Shown: one piece after another, positions 7,545-17,613 of the stretch | How the letters are laid out: each line of letters begins with the position of its first letter | Numbering within the stretch: the first letter of the stretch is position 1 | Source of the DNA: CAZJOD01 sp964547525 | Lineage (GTDB): Bacteria > Bacillota > Clostridia > JAAYHZ01 | Assembly: GCA_964547525.1 (NCBI GenBank) | Contig: CAZJOD010000011.1 | Coordinates: 1 to 40,441 of the forward strand | Direction: 5' to 3' | Length of the DNA: 40,441 nucleotides | Translations under genes and position numbers: made by a program | Notes under the pieces: generated by a model | Databases searched by the model: none | Told to the model about the DNA's origin: nothing | What the model saw: only the letters and a program-made list of their open reading frames with translations

Positions 7545-10373
7545 CTATTGGGAATATGTTACTACTTTAAAATCAGTGAATACAACTCTTCTTAAATCCG
7601 GACTACTTGAGCCTTGGTATATTCCTATATAGCTTTGATCAATTTTTACCCCCGGTCTGACACTGTTTATAAATTGCCAATTTTCCATGCCTGTTTCTTT
7701 ATAGTAAGCTAAATATTCATCTCCTAGTTTTATAAGTTTTATTGTACAGCCGGGTTTTGGACAGTGGAAAGCATATTTATAACCTTCGGAATATACACAT
7801 TCCGGTGAGTAACCATATATATAATATCCTCTTTTTGCCATAGCACCTGCAGTGATGTCATTCTCGCCCAAACCGTATATATCTATATCCCGTATGTTGT
7901 CTGATATCAGTATGCCTGCCGGTGCGTAAGGACTTGACAGATCATATCGACTTATTGTTACTTGCACCTCAAAGTCACCTATTACAGGCTCTTTCAAATA
8001 TACGATTCCATATTCCGTTCTTGACATATTACCTTTTGAATAAATTATAATTTCTTTATTATTTTGAAAAAAATAGGCTTCAGTTGTTTTATGTGTTAAA
8101 TAGTCATCATTGATACAACATAAATTTTGGCTTTTTATTTCATCAATCGAATGCCCGTAAAATTTTAAATCGGGAGGGTTATAATTTATTTTCTCAATAT
8201 TTAAAGGTCTATTGTTTTGAAACTCTGAAAGAGAAGGTGGCACGTTTTCTTTAAATAAACTATAGTTTGGTTTATCGCTCATTATAAACGTCAATATCCC
8301 ACCGTTTGTAAGCATTTCATGTGTTAAATAACTTTTCAGGTAAGGTTCTCCGTTAAATAATACTTGTTCTACATATATGTTTAAAACGGAGTTGTCTTTT
8401 GCTTCTATAATAAATTGCTTACCGTGTTTCGTTTTCAAAGTAACCTTGTCAAATAAAGGAGAACCTAAAACATATGCACCTTGACCCGGACATACAGGGA
8501 AAAAACCCATTGCAGAAAAAACATACCATGCCGACATGGCACCGGCATCGTCTTCTCCCCATAAGCCGTCAGGAGCGTTTTTATATATTTTATCCGCATA
8601 TATCCTTACAATATATTGTGTTTTCCAGGGAGCACCTGCATATACATACAGATAAGGTACTTGTAAACTCGTTTCATTTAAATAATTAAAGTATTCACCT
8701 TCAAAAAAATTGTCAAGTTTGTTTATAAAAGCTTCTTTTCCACCTGTTAAATTAATCAACCCTTGTACGTCATGTGGTACAAAAAATGTGTATTCCCAAG
8801 AAGAACATTCACAAAAACCGTTTTTAAATGAATCGGACGGGTCGAAAGGATGAATCCATTCACCGTTTACATCTTTTCTTCGAGCAAAGCTTATACTGCG
8901 ATCAAACAGGTTGGCATAGTTCATTGCACGTTTTATAAAATATTCATAATACTGTTCTTTGCCCGCTAATTTGGCCAACATAGCTGTACACCAATCGGCA
9001 TAAGCAAATTCCATAGTAATTGAAACACAAAAGTTATCATCTACACAGTCGGGACCGCCCGGTATATATCCTAATTCAAGATACTCCAAAGGAGTACCTA
9101 AACGCCTTAATTCGGGCGAATATTCCATAGATGACTTTTTAGCAGCCTCGAAAGCTTTATCAATATCAAAATTATCATAACCTTTTACTAAGGCATCAAG
9201 TATTACCGATATGGCATTGTGCCCGATCATTTCGGGATGGTAGCCTTTGTTAGGAGAAGTACAAACCGGCAGCCACCCGCCTTTTTCATATATTTTTATT
9301 AACGAGTAAATAATATCATCTCTTGTTTCCCAATCAATAATGGTTTGCAACGGGTGTGTTGTTCGGAATGTATCCCAAATAGCCCAATCATCCAGATAAA
9401 AACCTCTGTCATCATAATCCGGTTTCTCACCGAACAGATCAAGTGATACTCCATACTCGTTATAGTTTACCGGTTGATTCAAGGCACGATATAGCCCTGA
9501 ATAGAAGACGCATTTTTTGTCTTCGTCCCGTCCTTCAAGAATTACACGTGATAATAACTTTTCCCATTCATTTTCCGCTTGACTTACAACCTTAAAAAAA
9601 TTCCAATGCGGTATTTCACGCATCATATTTTCTCTTGCTTTTTCTACACTTACATAAGAAATAGAAACTTTGGCACAAACCTCGGTTACTTGGGGATCAA
9701 ACCAAAAACAACCCCCTCCTTTCGTGCCTGTAACCTGTAAAACACTTTCACAATAACCGTTATTATCCCATAAACCGTATTTTATCACCGGTTGATTAAA
9801 TTCGATATGATAGTAAAGAACATACGGCGGTCTCCCCTTGCCGGGTACAATGGGAAACTCCCCATATCCGTTTAAGTTATGCTTGTCAAGGACATTTAAA
9901 AGTAACCCGGTACAATTGTTTTTACTACCTAAAGTATGTCCTATGTCTACGATCAGATATGGCACAGGGTCGGACTTAAAAAATGTATATTTGTGAAAGC
10001 CCGTATGGTATGAGCTTGTAAGTTCAACGTCTATATTATATGAATTAAGGTTAACCTTATAATATCCGACTCTTCCTTCCTCCCACTCATGATCGAATGT
10101 AGATCCGTATTCGGCCTCATCGGTTTTTACACTTCCCGAACACCCGGTCAGAAGTATATTTCCACGTCCTCCGCTTGCTCCCGCACCTTCGGTATGAGTA
10201 TGTGAAAATCCCAGTATTTTCAAATCGGTATAATCATATCCCGCACAGGGAAGTCTATCAGTGTCAGGATTTAGTTTCATCATACCGTGAGGAAGCTGAG
10301 GACCTGCTATTGCATGACCGCTGCCTGCCGTGCCCATAAATACATTTACGTAGTCAATACATCTTCTTTTCAT
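7545..10373 (-). CDS. GH92 family alpha-1,2-mannosidase, intracellular
   Basis: A 942-residue enzyme of glycoside hydrolase family 92, which removes mannose from alpha-mannosides (often N-glycan or yeast mannan ends) with inversion, using calcium. The start chosen is the ATG at 10373, five bases after GGTGGAGG; the open frame extends 13 codons further but without a ribosome site. Family marks in order: FMGTAGSGHAIAGPQLPHGMMKLNPDT near the N terminus (seen in pieces), FSHTHTEGAGASGGRG, WDTFRTTHPL, CECSSWEYTFFVPHD (region of the general acid Glu), and GEDDAGAMSAWYVFSAMGFFPV (region of the catalytic base Asp). Residues about 760-942 add a lectin-like (concanavalin-type, DUF1349-like) domain. There is no signal peptide, unlike many Bacteroides GH92 enzymes, so it should act in the cytoplasm on imported material. 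Confidence 0.9.
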   Translation of the reverse strand: MKRRCIDYVNVFMGTAGSGHAIAGPQLPHGMMKLNPDTDRLPCAGYDYTDLKILGFSHTHTEGAGASGGRGNILLTGCSGSVKTDEAEYGSTFDHEWEEGRVGYYKVNLNSYNIDVELTSSYHTGFHKYTFFKSDPVPYLIVDIGHTLGSKNNCTGLLLNVLDKHNLNGYGEFPIVPGKGRPPYVLYYHIEFNQPVIKYGLWDNNGYCESVLQVTGTKGGGCFWFDPQVTEVCAKVSISYVSVEKARENMMREIPHWNFFKVVSQAENEWEKLLSRVILEGRDEDKKCVFYSGLYRALNQPVNYNEYGVSLDLFGEKPDYDDRGFYLDDWAIWDTFRTTHPLQTIIDWETRDDIIYSLIKIYEKGGWLPVCTSPNKGYHPEMIGHNAISVILDALVKGYDNFDIDKAFEAAKKSSMEYSPELRRLGTPLEYLELGYIPGGPDCVDDNFCVSITMEFAYADWCTAMLAKLAGKEQYYEYFIKRAMNYANLFDRSISFARRKDVNGEWIHPFDPSDSFKNGFCECSSWEYTFFVPHDVQGLINLTGGKEAFINKLDNFFEGEYFNYLNETSLQVPYLYVYAGAPWKTQYIVRIYADKIYKNAPDGLWGEDDAGAMSAWYVFSAMGFFPVCPGQGAYVLGSPLFDKVTLKTKHGKQFIIEAKDNSVLNIYVEQVLFNGEPYLKSYLTHEMLTNGGILTFIMSDKPNYSLFKENVPPSLSEFQNNRPLNIEKINYNPPDLKFYGHSIDEIKSQNLCCINDDYLTHKTTEAYFFQNNKEIIIYSKGNMSRTEYGIVYLKEPVIGDFEVQVTISRYDLSSPYAPAGILISDNIRDIDIYGLGENDITAGAMAKRGYYIYGYSPECVYSEGYKYAFHCPKPGCTIKLIKLGDEYLAYYKETGMENWQFINSVRPGVKIDQSYIGIYQGSSSPDLRRVVFTDFKVVTYSQ

Positions 10374-10552
10374 CACAACCTCCACCGGGTTTAAAAATAC
10401 AGATAAAAACAAAGCATTTTTATAATTTTACACACTGCTGATTTATGAAGGGATTTTCAATAACAAAGCGGCATCGATAATATACATTATGACACAAATT
10501 AGAAAACCCCCACCAAACCGGATAGATTTTTAAAGTCGATTCAAACCTTAAA

Positions 10553-13500
10553 CTATACAAACTTTACTTTAAATGTCTTAATTTCATATGGAGAGATCTC
10601 AAATGTAAATTTATCAGCATCGGTAGCTATATCGGCTATATCGTTTTCCATTAAGTCACATTCTTTTACATAAAGCAAATCTTTACAACCCCATATGCTG
10701 CATTTCGAATTCATATTGAAACACTCATACACTCTAATTATATACTCATCCGACCATTCGCACTTTTTTACAGTTTCCATGATAACATTTTTTATACCAT
10801 TGGTTCTAAATAATGACAATTCACATGGCATAACCGATTTACTCGCCATATTACCCTTTGTTACATACATGGGAACGTTAAAATCATACCCCATCTCAGG
10901 TATATTGGATTCTCTCCATGTACCTGCATGAGGTACAAGTGAGTATTTAATTCTATGAACTTCTTTATCAGCGTCAGGATTAGGATATATACCACTTTTC
11001 AGCAATGTTAACCTCATTACTCCTTCTCGTATGTCATGACCGTATTTACAATCGTTTAACAAGCTGACACCAAAATCAAATTGAGATGAATCCGCCCACT
11101 TGTGCGCACAAACCTCATACCTTGCAACATCCCACGAAGTATTGGTATGTGTGGTTCTTTCCACATTGCCGAATTGAATATCGTATGAAGCTTTTTCAGC
11201 ATGAACATTTACAGGGAAAGCGGTCTTTAAAAGAAGCTGCTTTTCTTTCCAATCTATAACCGTATCAAAATCTATTCTGGGGATATCAGAATAAATATAT
11301 ATGTCTTGTACTATATAAGAGTCGAAAAATTTGCGCTTTATTTTTATACCGCCACGTACCGGACCGGCTTCTATTACTTGTATACTTTCTAAGTCGTCGA
11401 TTTCATACTTCTTTTGAGGATAATATATTTCAATATTCCAATTTTCATCCGACCGTGGACGGTCTTCAAAAACTTGAAATACATTACCACAGGCATCCGA
11501 TTTTAATACATGCCGCTCATTTACCTTATCATAAATTGATAATATATTACCTTGTTCGTTTATCTTTATGTCAAAGTACTTATTCTGTAACCGGTTCTCT
11601 GATACAAACAACGTTTTAGTTGAAGATGATTTCTCATTTTTTATATTAAATGCTTTATATCCTTTTGAAGGAATATTTTCAACATAAGATAATAACTTTC
11701 CTTCGTATGTCTGCTGCACATCATATACTTTTTTTGTAACCGGATCTTCTAATGCGTTTACCAAACCATCCGATTTAAATTCTATAAGCCCGTTTCTATT
11801 GAAACCTAATGAATTTACAGCTAGCAAGGTGGGTTCTTGGCTTTTAACATTATCTCCTATAATATCTAAAGCTTTATCTATCAATTCTTTTCCTTGATCT
11901 AACAGCTGCTCATATTCTTTCAATGTAACATCATAAACTTGCTTTATAGACGATCCGGGTAATATATCATGAAATTGATTTAATAAAACCGTTTCCCACA
12001 TTGAATTTATTTTACATCCGGGATAATCTGTAGTTCCATCTTTCATTAACAATGAGTACAAAAATTCAATGTCATGTAACATAAACTCGCACTTTCGGTT
12101 TGCTCTCTTATTTCTTCCCATAGAGGTGTAGGTTCCTCTATGATATTCCAGATATAATTCACCGGTCCATTTAGGTGTACTATCGGATTCAGAGAACTTT
12201 TCATCCAATTCGTTAAAATAGTCCAAAGCTTTGCCCTGAACGGTTTTAGGACATCCGGGCAAACCCTTGTTCATTCTTCGTATATTTTCAATCATCTCTT
12301 CGGTAGGTCCGCCGCCTCCGTCTCCGTAACCATATGATATCAGCACATTTTCATTTTCTGTTTTATGACCGTATCTTCTCCATGCACCAATTACCGAACT
12401 TGGATTCAACATTCCGTTGTATGTGGTAAAAAATCTTTTTTGATCTGCTTCTTGTGTAGTAATGAAATGAGTCAAAATACCGGTTCCGTCCAAACCTTTC
12501 CATATGAAAGTATCATAAGGCATTTTATTAAATCGATTCCAATTAATTTTGGTAGTCATAAAATAATCAATACCGGCTTTTTTCATTATTTGGGGCATTG
12601 CGGCATTATAACCGAACACATCCGGGAGCCATACTATTTTATTATCGATACCGAATTCTTCTTTGAAAAAAGTCTTTCCAAAAAGGATTTGTCTAACTAA
12701 CGATTCTCCTGAGGTAACATTGCAGTCGGCTTCAAGCCACATACCACCTTCCGCCTCCCAACGACCTTCGGCGACTTTTTCTTTTACACGCAGATATACT
12801 TCGGGGTAATCTTCTTTAAGAAACTTATATAATTGAGGTTGACTGGACATAAAAATATACTCAGGGTATTGATCCATATAACGTAAAACGGTAGAAAAGC
12901 TTCTGGCTGTCTTTTCTCTTGTTTGTTCAACTGTCCAAAGCCATGCCACATCAATATGAGTGTGCCCGGTACAGGTTGCAATGGTATCCGATCGATCGGC
13001 TAGCTTTTCATACATTTCGATTTTTATATATTTATGAGCTTCTCTCACAGATTCATGAAACAAATCACTTCCGGGTTTTCTAAAATCAATAATATTACAC
13101 GTCTCATTTAATATCCGTAGCATATCATGTTTGGACTTATCGTTATCATCCATAAAACCGATTATATCCAATGGAACTTTTAAATCGTAATAAAGTGCTT
13201 TTACATCTTCGAACACTTCATATAATTCCGCTTTAAAATCTTTTTGCTCGGATATCATTCCGCTATAACCTTCCATATCTATTTCGAACACTTCGTTCGG
13301 ACATGCACAATCGGTCAACTTTATTCTTGTATGATTTATATCTACACCTTGAATCAATTGTCCGTTCAAATATACTATAAATTGAGGATTTGTGGCATCC
13401 CAACCTTTTTGATAGGAAGTTATTATCACCGACAAAGATTTACCCTTGTACTCATCGGGAACGATTACCTTAATCTTGAACCAAGCATGGTCATCCTTGT

Positions 13501-13675
13501 TTGCCCATACTATTCCCGGCTCATAAACACACCATTGTGCATTAGATAAATTCGGATTTTTAATATCACCGAATCGTCCTTTTGTATACATAGCCTGCAA
13601 GTCAGATAATTTAATCTGAATATATTCGCTAAGATCTTTACAAGTTTTTGCTACTTTGCCGTCGATAAAATACAT
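10553..13675 (-). CDS. GH38 alpha-mannosidase
   Basis: A 1040-residue retaining, zinc-dependent alpha-mannosidase of family 38. Residues 238-247 read HTHIDVAWLW, giving zinc ligands H238 (or H240) and D242. D352 in WLPDVFGY is the catalytic nucleophile and zinc ligand, and NQFHDILPGSS (about residue 565) carries the remaining His. The middle domain (YHRGTYTSMGRNKRANR) and the C-terminal beta domains are complete, so length and domain order fit the family. No signal peptide: it should act in the cytoplasm. AAGGAG precedes the ATG by nine bases and lies in the 15-base gap after the D,D-carboxypeptidase gene, so it is translated from the same message. With the GH92 enzyme downstream it could trim different alpha-mannosyl linkages. 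Confidence 0.95.
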   Translation of the reverse strand: MYFIDGKVAKTCKDLSEYIQIKLSDLQAMYTKGRFGDIKNPNLSNAQWCVYEPGIVWANKDDHAWFKIKVIVPDEYKGKSLSVIITSYQKGWDATNPQFIVYLNGQLIQGVDINHTRIKLTDCACPNEVFEIDMEGYSGMISEQKDFKAELYEVFEDVKALYYDLKVPLDIIGFMDDNDKSKHDMLRILNETCNIIDFRKPGSDLFHESVREAHKYIKIEMYEKLADRSDTIATCTGHTHIDVAWLWTVEQTREKTARSFSTVLRYMDQYPEYIFMSSQPQLYKFLKEDYPEVYLRVKEKVAEGRWEAEGGMWLEADCNVTSGESLVRQILFGKTFFKEEFGIDNKIVWLPDVFGYNAAMPQIMKKAGIDYFMTTKINWNRFNKMPYDTFIWKGLDGTGILTHFITTQEADQKRFFTTYNGMLNPSSVIGAWRRYGHKTENENVLISYGYGDGGGGPTEEMIENIRRMNKGLPGCPKTVQGKALDYFNELDEKFSESDSTPKWTGELYLEYHRGTYTSMGRNKRANRKCEFMLHDIEFLYSLLMKDGTTDYPGCKINSMWETVLLNQFHDILPGSSIKQVYDVTLKEYEQLLDQGKELIDKALDIIGDNVKSQEPTLLAVNSLGFNRNGLIEFKSDGLVNALEDPVTKKVYDVQQTYEGKLLSYVENIPSKGYKAFNIKNEKSSSTKTLFVSENRLQNKYFDIKINEQGNILSIYDKVNERHVLKSDACGNVFQVFEDRPRSDENWNIEIYYPQKKYEIDDLESIQVIEAGPVRGGIKIKRKFFDSYIVQDIYIYSDIPRIDFDTVIDWKEKQLLLKTAFPVNVHAEKASYDIQFGNVERTTHTNTSWDVARYEVCAHKWADSSQFDFGVSLLNDCKYGHDIREGVMRLTLLKSGIYPNPDADKEVHRIKYSLVPHAGTWRESNIPEMGYDFNVPMYVTKGNMASKSVMPCELSLFRTNGIKNVIMETVKKCEWSDEYIIRVYECFNMNSKCSIWGCKDLLYVKECDLMENDIADIATDADKFTFEISPYEIKTFKVKFV

Positions 13676-13690
13676 AATCGTACTCTCCTT

Positions 13691-15052
13691 TTACCTTTTT
13701 TTTAACTTCTTTTTAGTTATAACTACCAAAACAAGAGTTATATATGCCAATATCAAAACTGATATTGATATAATAATAAATTTAACAATTAAAAGCCAAA
13801 CAGGTTGTTTTTTATTCTGAGAATTATCAGTCCGGTTTGAATTTGTTTCATTACCGTCGGTAATTGAATCCTCAACCGGTTTGTTTTCATAAGAAGAATT
13901 GTTGTATTTAACTGTAAGATCAGTGTAAACATTGTTCCCCGCAATTATGTTTACAGTACCTAATAGCTCATTTTTATAGTAAAAATTCGCCTCTCCCAAA
14001 ACATCTCCGGCTTTTACAGGTAATTTAAAATCTTCCTTTAAATTAATTTTATGTTCGATTTTTTCAGGATCCACCGTTTGTAATGTGAAAACAGTAAGGT
14101 CATCTTGTGCCAATACAACTACCGGCTGTTTATCACGAGCATTATTCGGCTCTATAAGACCTAAATAAACATTTTTTCCGATAATCTCAATATTTTTGAA
14201 ATTATTGAAACCGTATTTAAATAAATCGGTGGTTATATTAGTTAGCGTTTGTGCCGTATCTCCGCTGCGAACACCCATAACTACCGCAATTAATTCTACA
14301 CCGTCGGCGTTTTTTGCAGATGTTATAAGACATCTTCCTGCAGGATTGGTGTATCCGCTTTTAACTCCGGTAATTTCATATCCGTCAAAATTATTATTTC
14401 TCAATAGTATATTACTGGTATACAATGTATTCCAAGAAGTATGTTTATTAGTCGCCGGCATATTGTATGAAGTCTTTTTAACAATCGACCTGAATATATC
14501 GTTACGCATGGCGTAACAGGAAATTTTACCTAAATCAAGAGCCGTTGTATAATGATTATCCTGATGCATTCCGCTGGGATTTGTAAAATTAGTATTTTCA
14601 GCACCAATCTCCTTTGCCTTTTCATTTACCAATTTCATAAACTCTTCTCTGGTACCGGAAATATTTTCTGCCAGAATATTGGCAATCTCATTAGCCGAAA
14701 CAATAAGCATTGCATTAAGCAAATCTTTCATTTTTATTATTTCACCGGCTTGGATCCCTATATTCATCCCATCTTTGCCTATATCAAAGACCGCTGTCTG
14801 ACTGGCAACCATTTCCTGATTCATATTACCGTTTTCTATGGCCAGTATGGCTGTGATTATTTTTGTGGTACTGGCGGGATACAATTGCTTATTGGATTGG
14901 TATTCAGCTAATATTTTACCTGATTCCACTTCCATTAAAACATATGCATCCGCACCCGGTATATATATTTTTGGATAGGTAAGCTCCGCATTAACAGGGC
15001 TTGCTATAAGTAAAAATAAAATTGAAGCTATATATAATAAGACCTTTTTCAT
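13691..15052 (-). CDS. dacF: D-alanyl-D-alanine carboxypeptidase, DacF/PBP5 type
   Basis: A 453-residue penicillin-binding protein of peptidase family S11, which trims the terminal D-Ala from peptidoglycan stem peptides outside the membrane. A signal peptide covers residues 1-22 (VNAEL cut). The active-site motifs are all present: S61-T-T-K64, S119-A-N121 and K231-S-G233. Residues about 280-370 correspond to the PBP5 C-terminal beta domain. The end is unusual for this family in being a full transmembrane helix (about 415-445, ISISVLILAYITLVLVV) followed by KKKLKKR, instead of an amphipathic anchor. GAGGGG is seven bases from the ATG. It sits 25 bases after the pantothenate kinase-like gene and 15 before GH38, inside an operon otherwise concerned with uptake and mannoside cleavage. 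The subfamily name dacF is by similarity only. Confidence 0.9.
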   Translation of the reverse strand: MKKVLLYIASILFLLIASPVNAELTYPKIYIPGADAYVLMEVESGKILAEYQSNKQLYPASTTKIITAILAIENGNMNQEMVASQTAVFDIGKDGMNIGIQAGEIIKMKDLLNAMLIVSANEIANILAENISGTREEFMKLVNEKAKEIGAENTNFTNPSGMHQDNHYTTALDLGKISCYAMRNDIFRSIVKKTSYNMPATNKHTSWNTLYTSNILLRNNNFDGYEITGVKSGYTNPAGRCLITSAKNADGVELIAVVMGVRSGDTAQTLTNITTDLFKYGFNNFKNIEIIGKNVYLGLIEPNNARDKQPVVVLAQDDLTVFTLQTVDPEKIEHKINLKEDFKLPVKAGDVLGEANFYYKNELLGTVNIIAGNNVYTDLTVKYNNSSYENKPVEDSITDGNETNSNRTDNSQNKKQPVWLLIVKFIIISISVLILAYITLVLVVITKKKLKKR

Positions 15053-15077
15053 CTATTCCCCTCTTATAATCATAATG

Positions 15078-15920
15078 TTATTGTATTCTTTCAATTGGTA
15101 TGTCATACTTATAAGCTAATGCTGCACCAACCGATGTTGCATATTCGGAATACGCCGGTATGATAAAATTTACATCATAAAGTCGTGTCAGACCGTTCAA
15201 AACGGTTTTTGCCTGAGGAATAGTAGTCAGGTTTCCCGTTAAGACAACATCCTTTATGTCAACGCCCTTAGTGGCAAAATTTGCTATAATACCGATGGTC
15301 TGAAAAACCAGGTTTAAAATACCTAAAGCCAGGTCGGCCGGAGTCGCCATATCATCTCTTTTACCAAAATTTGCAGCGGTAGTATCCGGCGGCAAACCCG
15401 GAATAAGGTTTTGAGATATATCTTGAACCAGCAAGTCTACTTTTCCCAGGTCGCCGTCTTTGGCCAGATGTATAAGTGCGTTTATATCTCTGATTTTTAA
15501 TATTTTATCCGCAAGACCTAATATTGTGCCCCCTCCCACACCGGAACCTCCGATATGTGTTATGTTGGTTTTGTCAGCTTTTATGACGGCTGTACCTGTT
15601 CCCATACTTATAACAATCACTCTATCTTGCTTACTTATATATTGTCCCCCGAGACCTATGGCAATAAACTCCTGTACTCTTCCTGTATGAAGACCGTAAA
15701 TAGGCTTATTAATATATGACGAGCCTACTCCGGTCATAATCACTCGGTCCACCTCGTTTAAACTTATGTTTTCTTGTGAGATAAATTTGCCAAAAGCTCC
15801 GTACAATGACGCTACAGGATCATCGGCTCTTACGAAAAAGGGAGCTATTATCCCTTCATCTGTAAAACCGACGATTTTAGTAGTACTGCCGCCTATATCG
15901 ATTCCAATAGTTACACTCAT
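15078..15920 (-). CDS. coaW: type II pantothenate kinase-like protein (ASKHA fold)
   Basis: A 280-residue cytoplasmic kinase of the acetate kinase/hexokinase/Hsp70 fold. It would phosphorylate pantothenate in coenzyme A synthesis. GIDIGGSTTKIVGF (residues 6-19) is the phosphate-1 motif, VIMTGVGSSYI follows, VISMGTGTAVI is the phosphate-2 motif and GGSGVGGGTILGL the adenosine-side glycine-rich loop; VVLTGNLTTIP near the end completes the ATP site. Length matches Staphylococcus-type CoaW (about 267). The gene begins five bases after the OPT transporter stop, and its GGAG overlaps that gene's last codons, so the two are translationally linked. Why a CoA enzyme sits with a transporter and mannosidases is unclear; an alternative is a related ASKHA kinase with another small-molecule substrate. 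Confidence 0.8.
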   Translation of the reverse strand: MSVTIGIDIGGSTTKIVGFTDEGIIAPFFVRADDPVASLYGAFGKFISQENISLNEVDRVIMTGVGSSYINKPIYGLHTGRVQEFIAIGLGGQYISKQDRVIVISMGTGTAVIKADKTNITHIGGSGVGGGTILGLADKILKIRDINALIHLAKDGDLGKVDLLVQDISQNLIPGLPPDTTAANFGKRDDMATPADLALGILNLVFQTIGIIANFATKGVDIKDVVLTGNLTTIPQAKTVLNGLTRLYDVNFIIPAYSEYATSVGAALAYKYDIPIERIQ

Positions 15921-15925
15921 ATAAA

Positions 15926-17575
15926 TTACTCCGTAAACATTTTTATAATAGGAATTAAAACACCAATTAAGCTTTCCCCTCCAAATAATCCCGATGCAAT
16001 AATAAGTCCGTTATTCCCGGTCTTGTTCTTCTTTAATTTTTTAACAATATATTGTATCAAACCACCTAAGAATATAGCCAGAGAAAATCCGAAAGATAAA
16101 TAAATCCCTATTCCCAAGGTTATGGAAGGTACTTTCAATAATACTAAAATCGCTCCTATAGCCGCTGCAATCCAAAAAACCGCAGGATTATATGTTCCAC
16201 CCACCATGCTATACACCATTAAACCTTGTGGTGCGGGGAGAGACTGACTTCCTACGGGACCGTATTGATTGATAACAACAAAAATTGTTGCCGTAGCGGT
16301 CACCGCTCCGACTATACCTCCGATTACCTGGGCCACTAACTGTGCTTTCGGATTGGTGCCCAAGATTTCACCGGCTTTATAATCAAATAAGGTATCCCCC
16401 GCGTAGCCGCATGCCACCGCTATTACACCTGCTATTAACAGTGAAGATATAATATCAATCTGTATTGAAAATAATCCTAGTATGAAACGAATGGCAATAA
16501 ATATTATTATAGCGAATATTTCCATAGGATTTATCCCGGCTTGTCCTGTGATTAATGAAGCCATAAGCGTTGCCAAAAATACTCCTGCCATTAACAGTAT
16601 ACTCGAAAATAAATCTATACCGGCTGCAAGTGTAAATATTAAGGTTAAAGCATACACAAAAGTATATATCATAAGCTTTTTTGAAGAGCTTGCAGGCTTA
16701 TGTTCATTCCTCATGCCGGTTTGACCGGATTTTGTGTTTTTTAAACTCTCCAGTGCAAAAGATAAAATCACCCCTAAGCCCGAGCCTACCATTAACCCAA
16801 GACCTAATGTTTCCCTAAAAGTAGATGCTGCGGCAACATCGACAAAAATACCTGTTGCGACTCCTATGGGTAACAATAAAAAATATGCAAAAACAGCCCC
16901 GATAAACAGCACTCCGGAGTACAAGGTACCTATCATATAGCCTATAGCGGGTGCCATTGGCCACATCAGTATTCCGGTAAAAATGTTATGTCCCGCTAAA
17001 GCGTCAAAACTTATGTATGACGGAATTTTTCCGAACCAATCACGTATAACTGTGTAAATCGCCGCTACTCCCATACTGCCGAACAGATATCCCGCCCTTT
17101 TTCCACCTATGTCTCCCGCTTGTATAGTTTCAGCAGCGGCAATCCCTATTGGGAAAGGCAAATTCTGTCTCTTTAACAATTTGGATCTCCACACCCAAGT
17201 TAGAACAGTTCCCATTGTAATACCGGCAAAGGATACCAATAAAACAGGCATAAAAAGGTCTTGTTGCGACGGGTTTCCTTCAAGCCATATACCGGGAAGA
17301 GTAAAAGCAAGACCTCCCGCTACCATAGCGCCTGCAGTCATAGCGGTTTGAGTGATATTCACTTCATTAGGAGTTGTTTTACCAAAAATTTTCAACAACG
17401 CCATAGACATAATTGCAGCAAGAACAGTAGGCCATGGCAAAGCACCCATACGCAATGCCACATATGTTGAGCTTGCCGTAATTACAGCCGACCCTACGGC
17501 TCCTAAAATCAACGCTCGCAAAGACAAATGACTGATATTAAAAAAAGATTTTTCTGTGTTAACCATATTACTCAT
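15926..17575 (-). CDS. OPT family oligopeptide transporter
   Basis: A 549-residue polytopic membrane protein, with roughly 14 or more hydrophobic segments, of the OPT superfamily (proton-coupled transporters of short peptides, glutathione or metal chelates). Family marks are LRALILGAVGSAVITASSTYVALRMG at the first helix (in pieces), TTPNEVNITQTAMTAG, and LPFPIGIAAAETIQAGD. The ATG at 17575, four bases after GGTGGAG, is preferred over an upstream in-frame ATG at 17611 that overlaps the terminator-like hairpin at 17614-17641. It is first in an operon with the pantothenate kinase-like, D,D-carboxypeptidase and GH38 genes. Substrate cannot be told from sequence; a glycosylated peptide is a guess from context. 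Confidence 0.88.
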   Translation of the reverse strand: MSNMVNTEKSFFNISHLSLRALILGAVGSAVITASSTYVALRMGALPWPTVLAAIMSMALLKIFGKTTPNEVNITQTAMTAGAMVAGGLAFTLPGIWLEGNPSQQDLFMPVLLVSFAGITMGTVLTWVWRSKLLKRQNLPFPIGIAAAETIQAGDIGGKRAGYLFGSMGVAAIYTVIRDWFGKIPSYISFDALAGHNIFTGILMWPMAPAIGYMIGTLYSGVLFIGAVFAYFLLLPIGVATGIFVDVAAASTFRETLGLGLMVGSGLGVILSFALESLKNTKSGQTGMRNEHKPASSSKKLMIYTFVYALTLIFTLAAGIDLFSSILLMAGVFLATLMASLITGQAGINPMEIFAIIIFIAIRFILGLFSIQIDIISSLLIAGVIAVACGYAGDTLFDYKAGEILGTNPKAQLVAQVIGGIVGAVTATATIFVVINQYGPVGSQSLPAPQGLMVYSMVGGTYNPAVFWIAAAIGAILVLLKVPSITLGIGIYLSFGFSLAIFLGGLIQYIVKKLKKNKTGNNGLIIASGLFGGESLIGVLIPIIKMFTE

Positions 17576-17613
17576 TTCACTCCACCGCCATAAATATAAT
17601 AAATTCGACAAAA

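Noticed and set aside
10374..10412. N-terminal extension of the GH92 gene by 13 codons
   Set aside because: The only ribosome site, GGTGGAGG, fits the ATG at 10373 and lies inside the extension.
10374..10552. Terminator or strong promoter between GH38 and GH92
   Set aside because: No convincing hairpin and no good -35/-10 pair; a CAGTG match to the dispersed motif here is too short to count.
14552..14911. Plus-strand open frame of 119 codons opposite dacF
   Set aside because: Antisense to the SxxK/SxN region; Cys/His/Phe-rich random composition.
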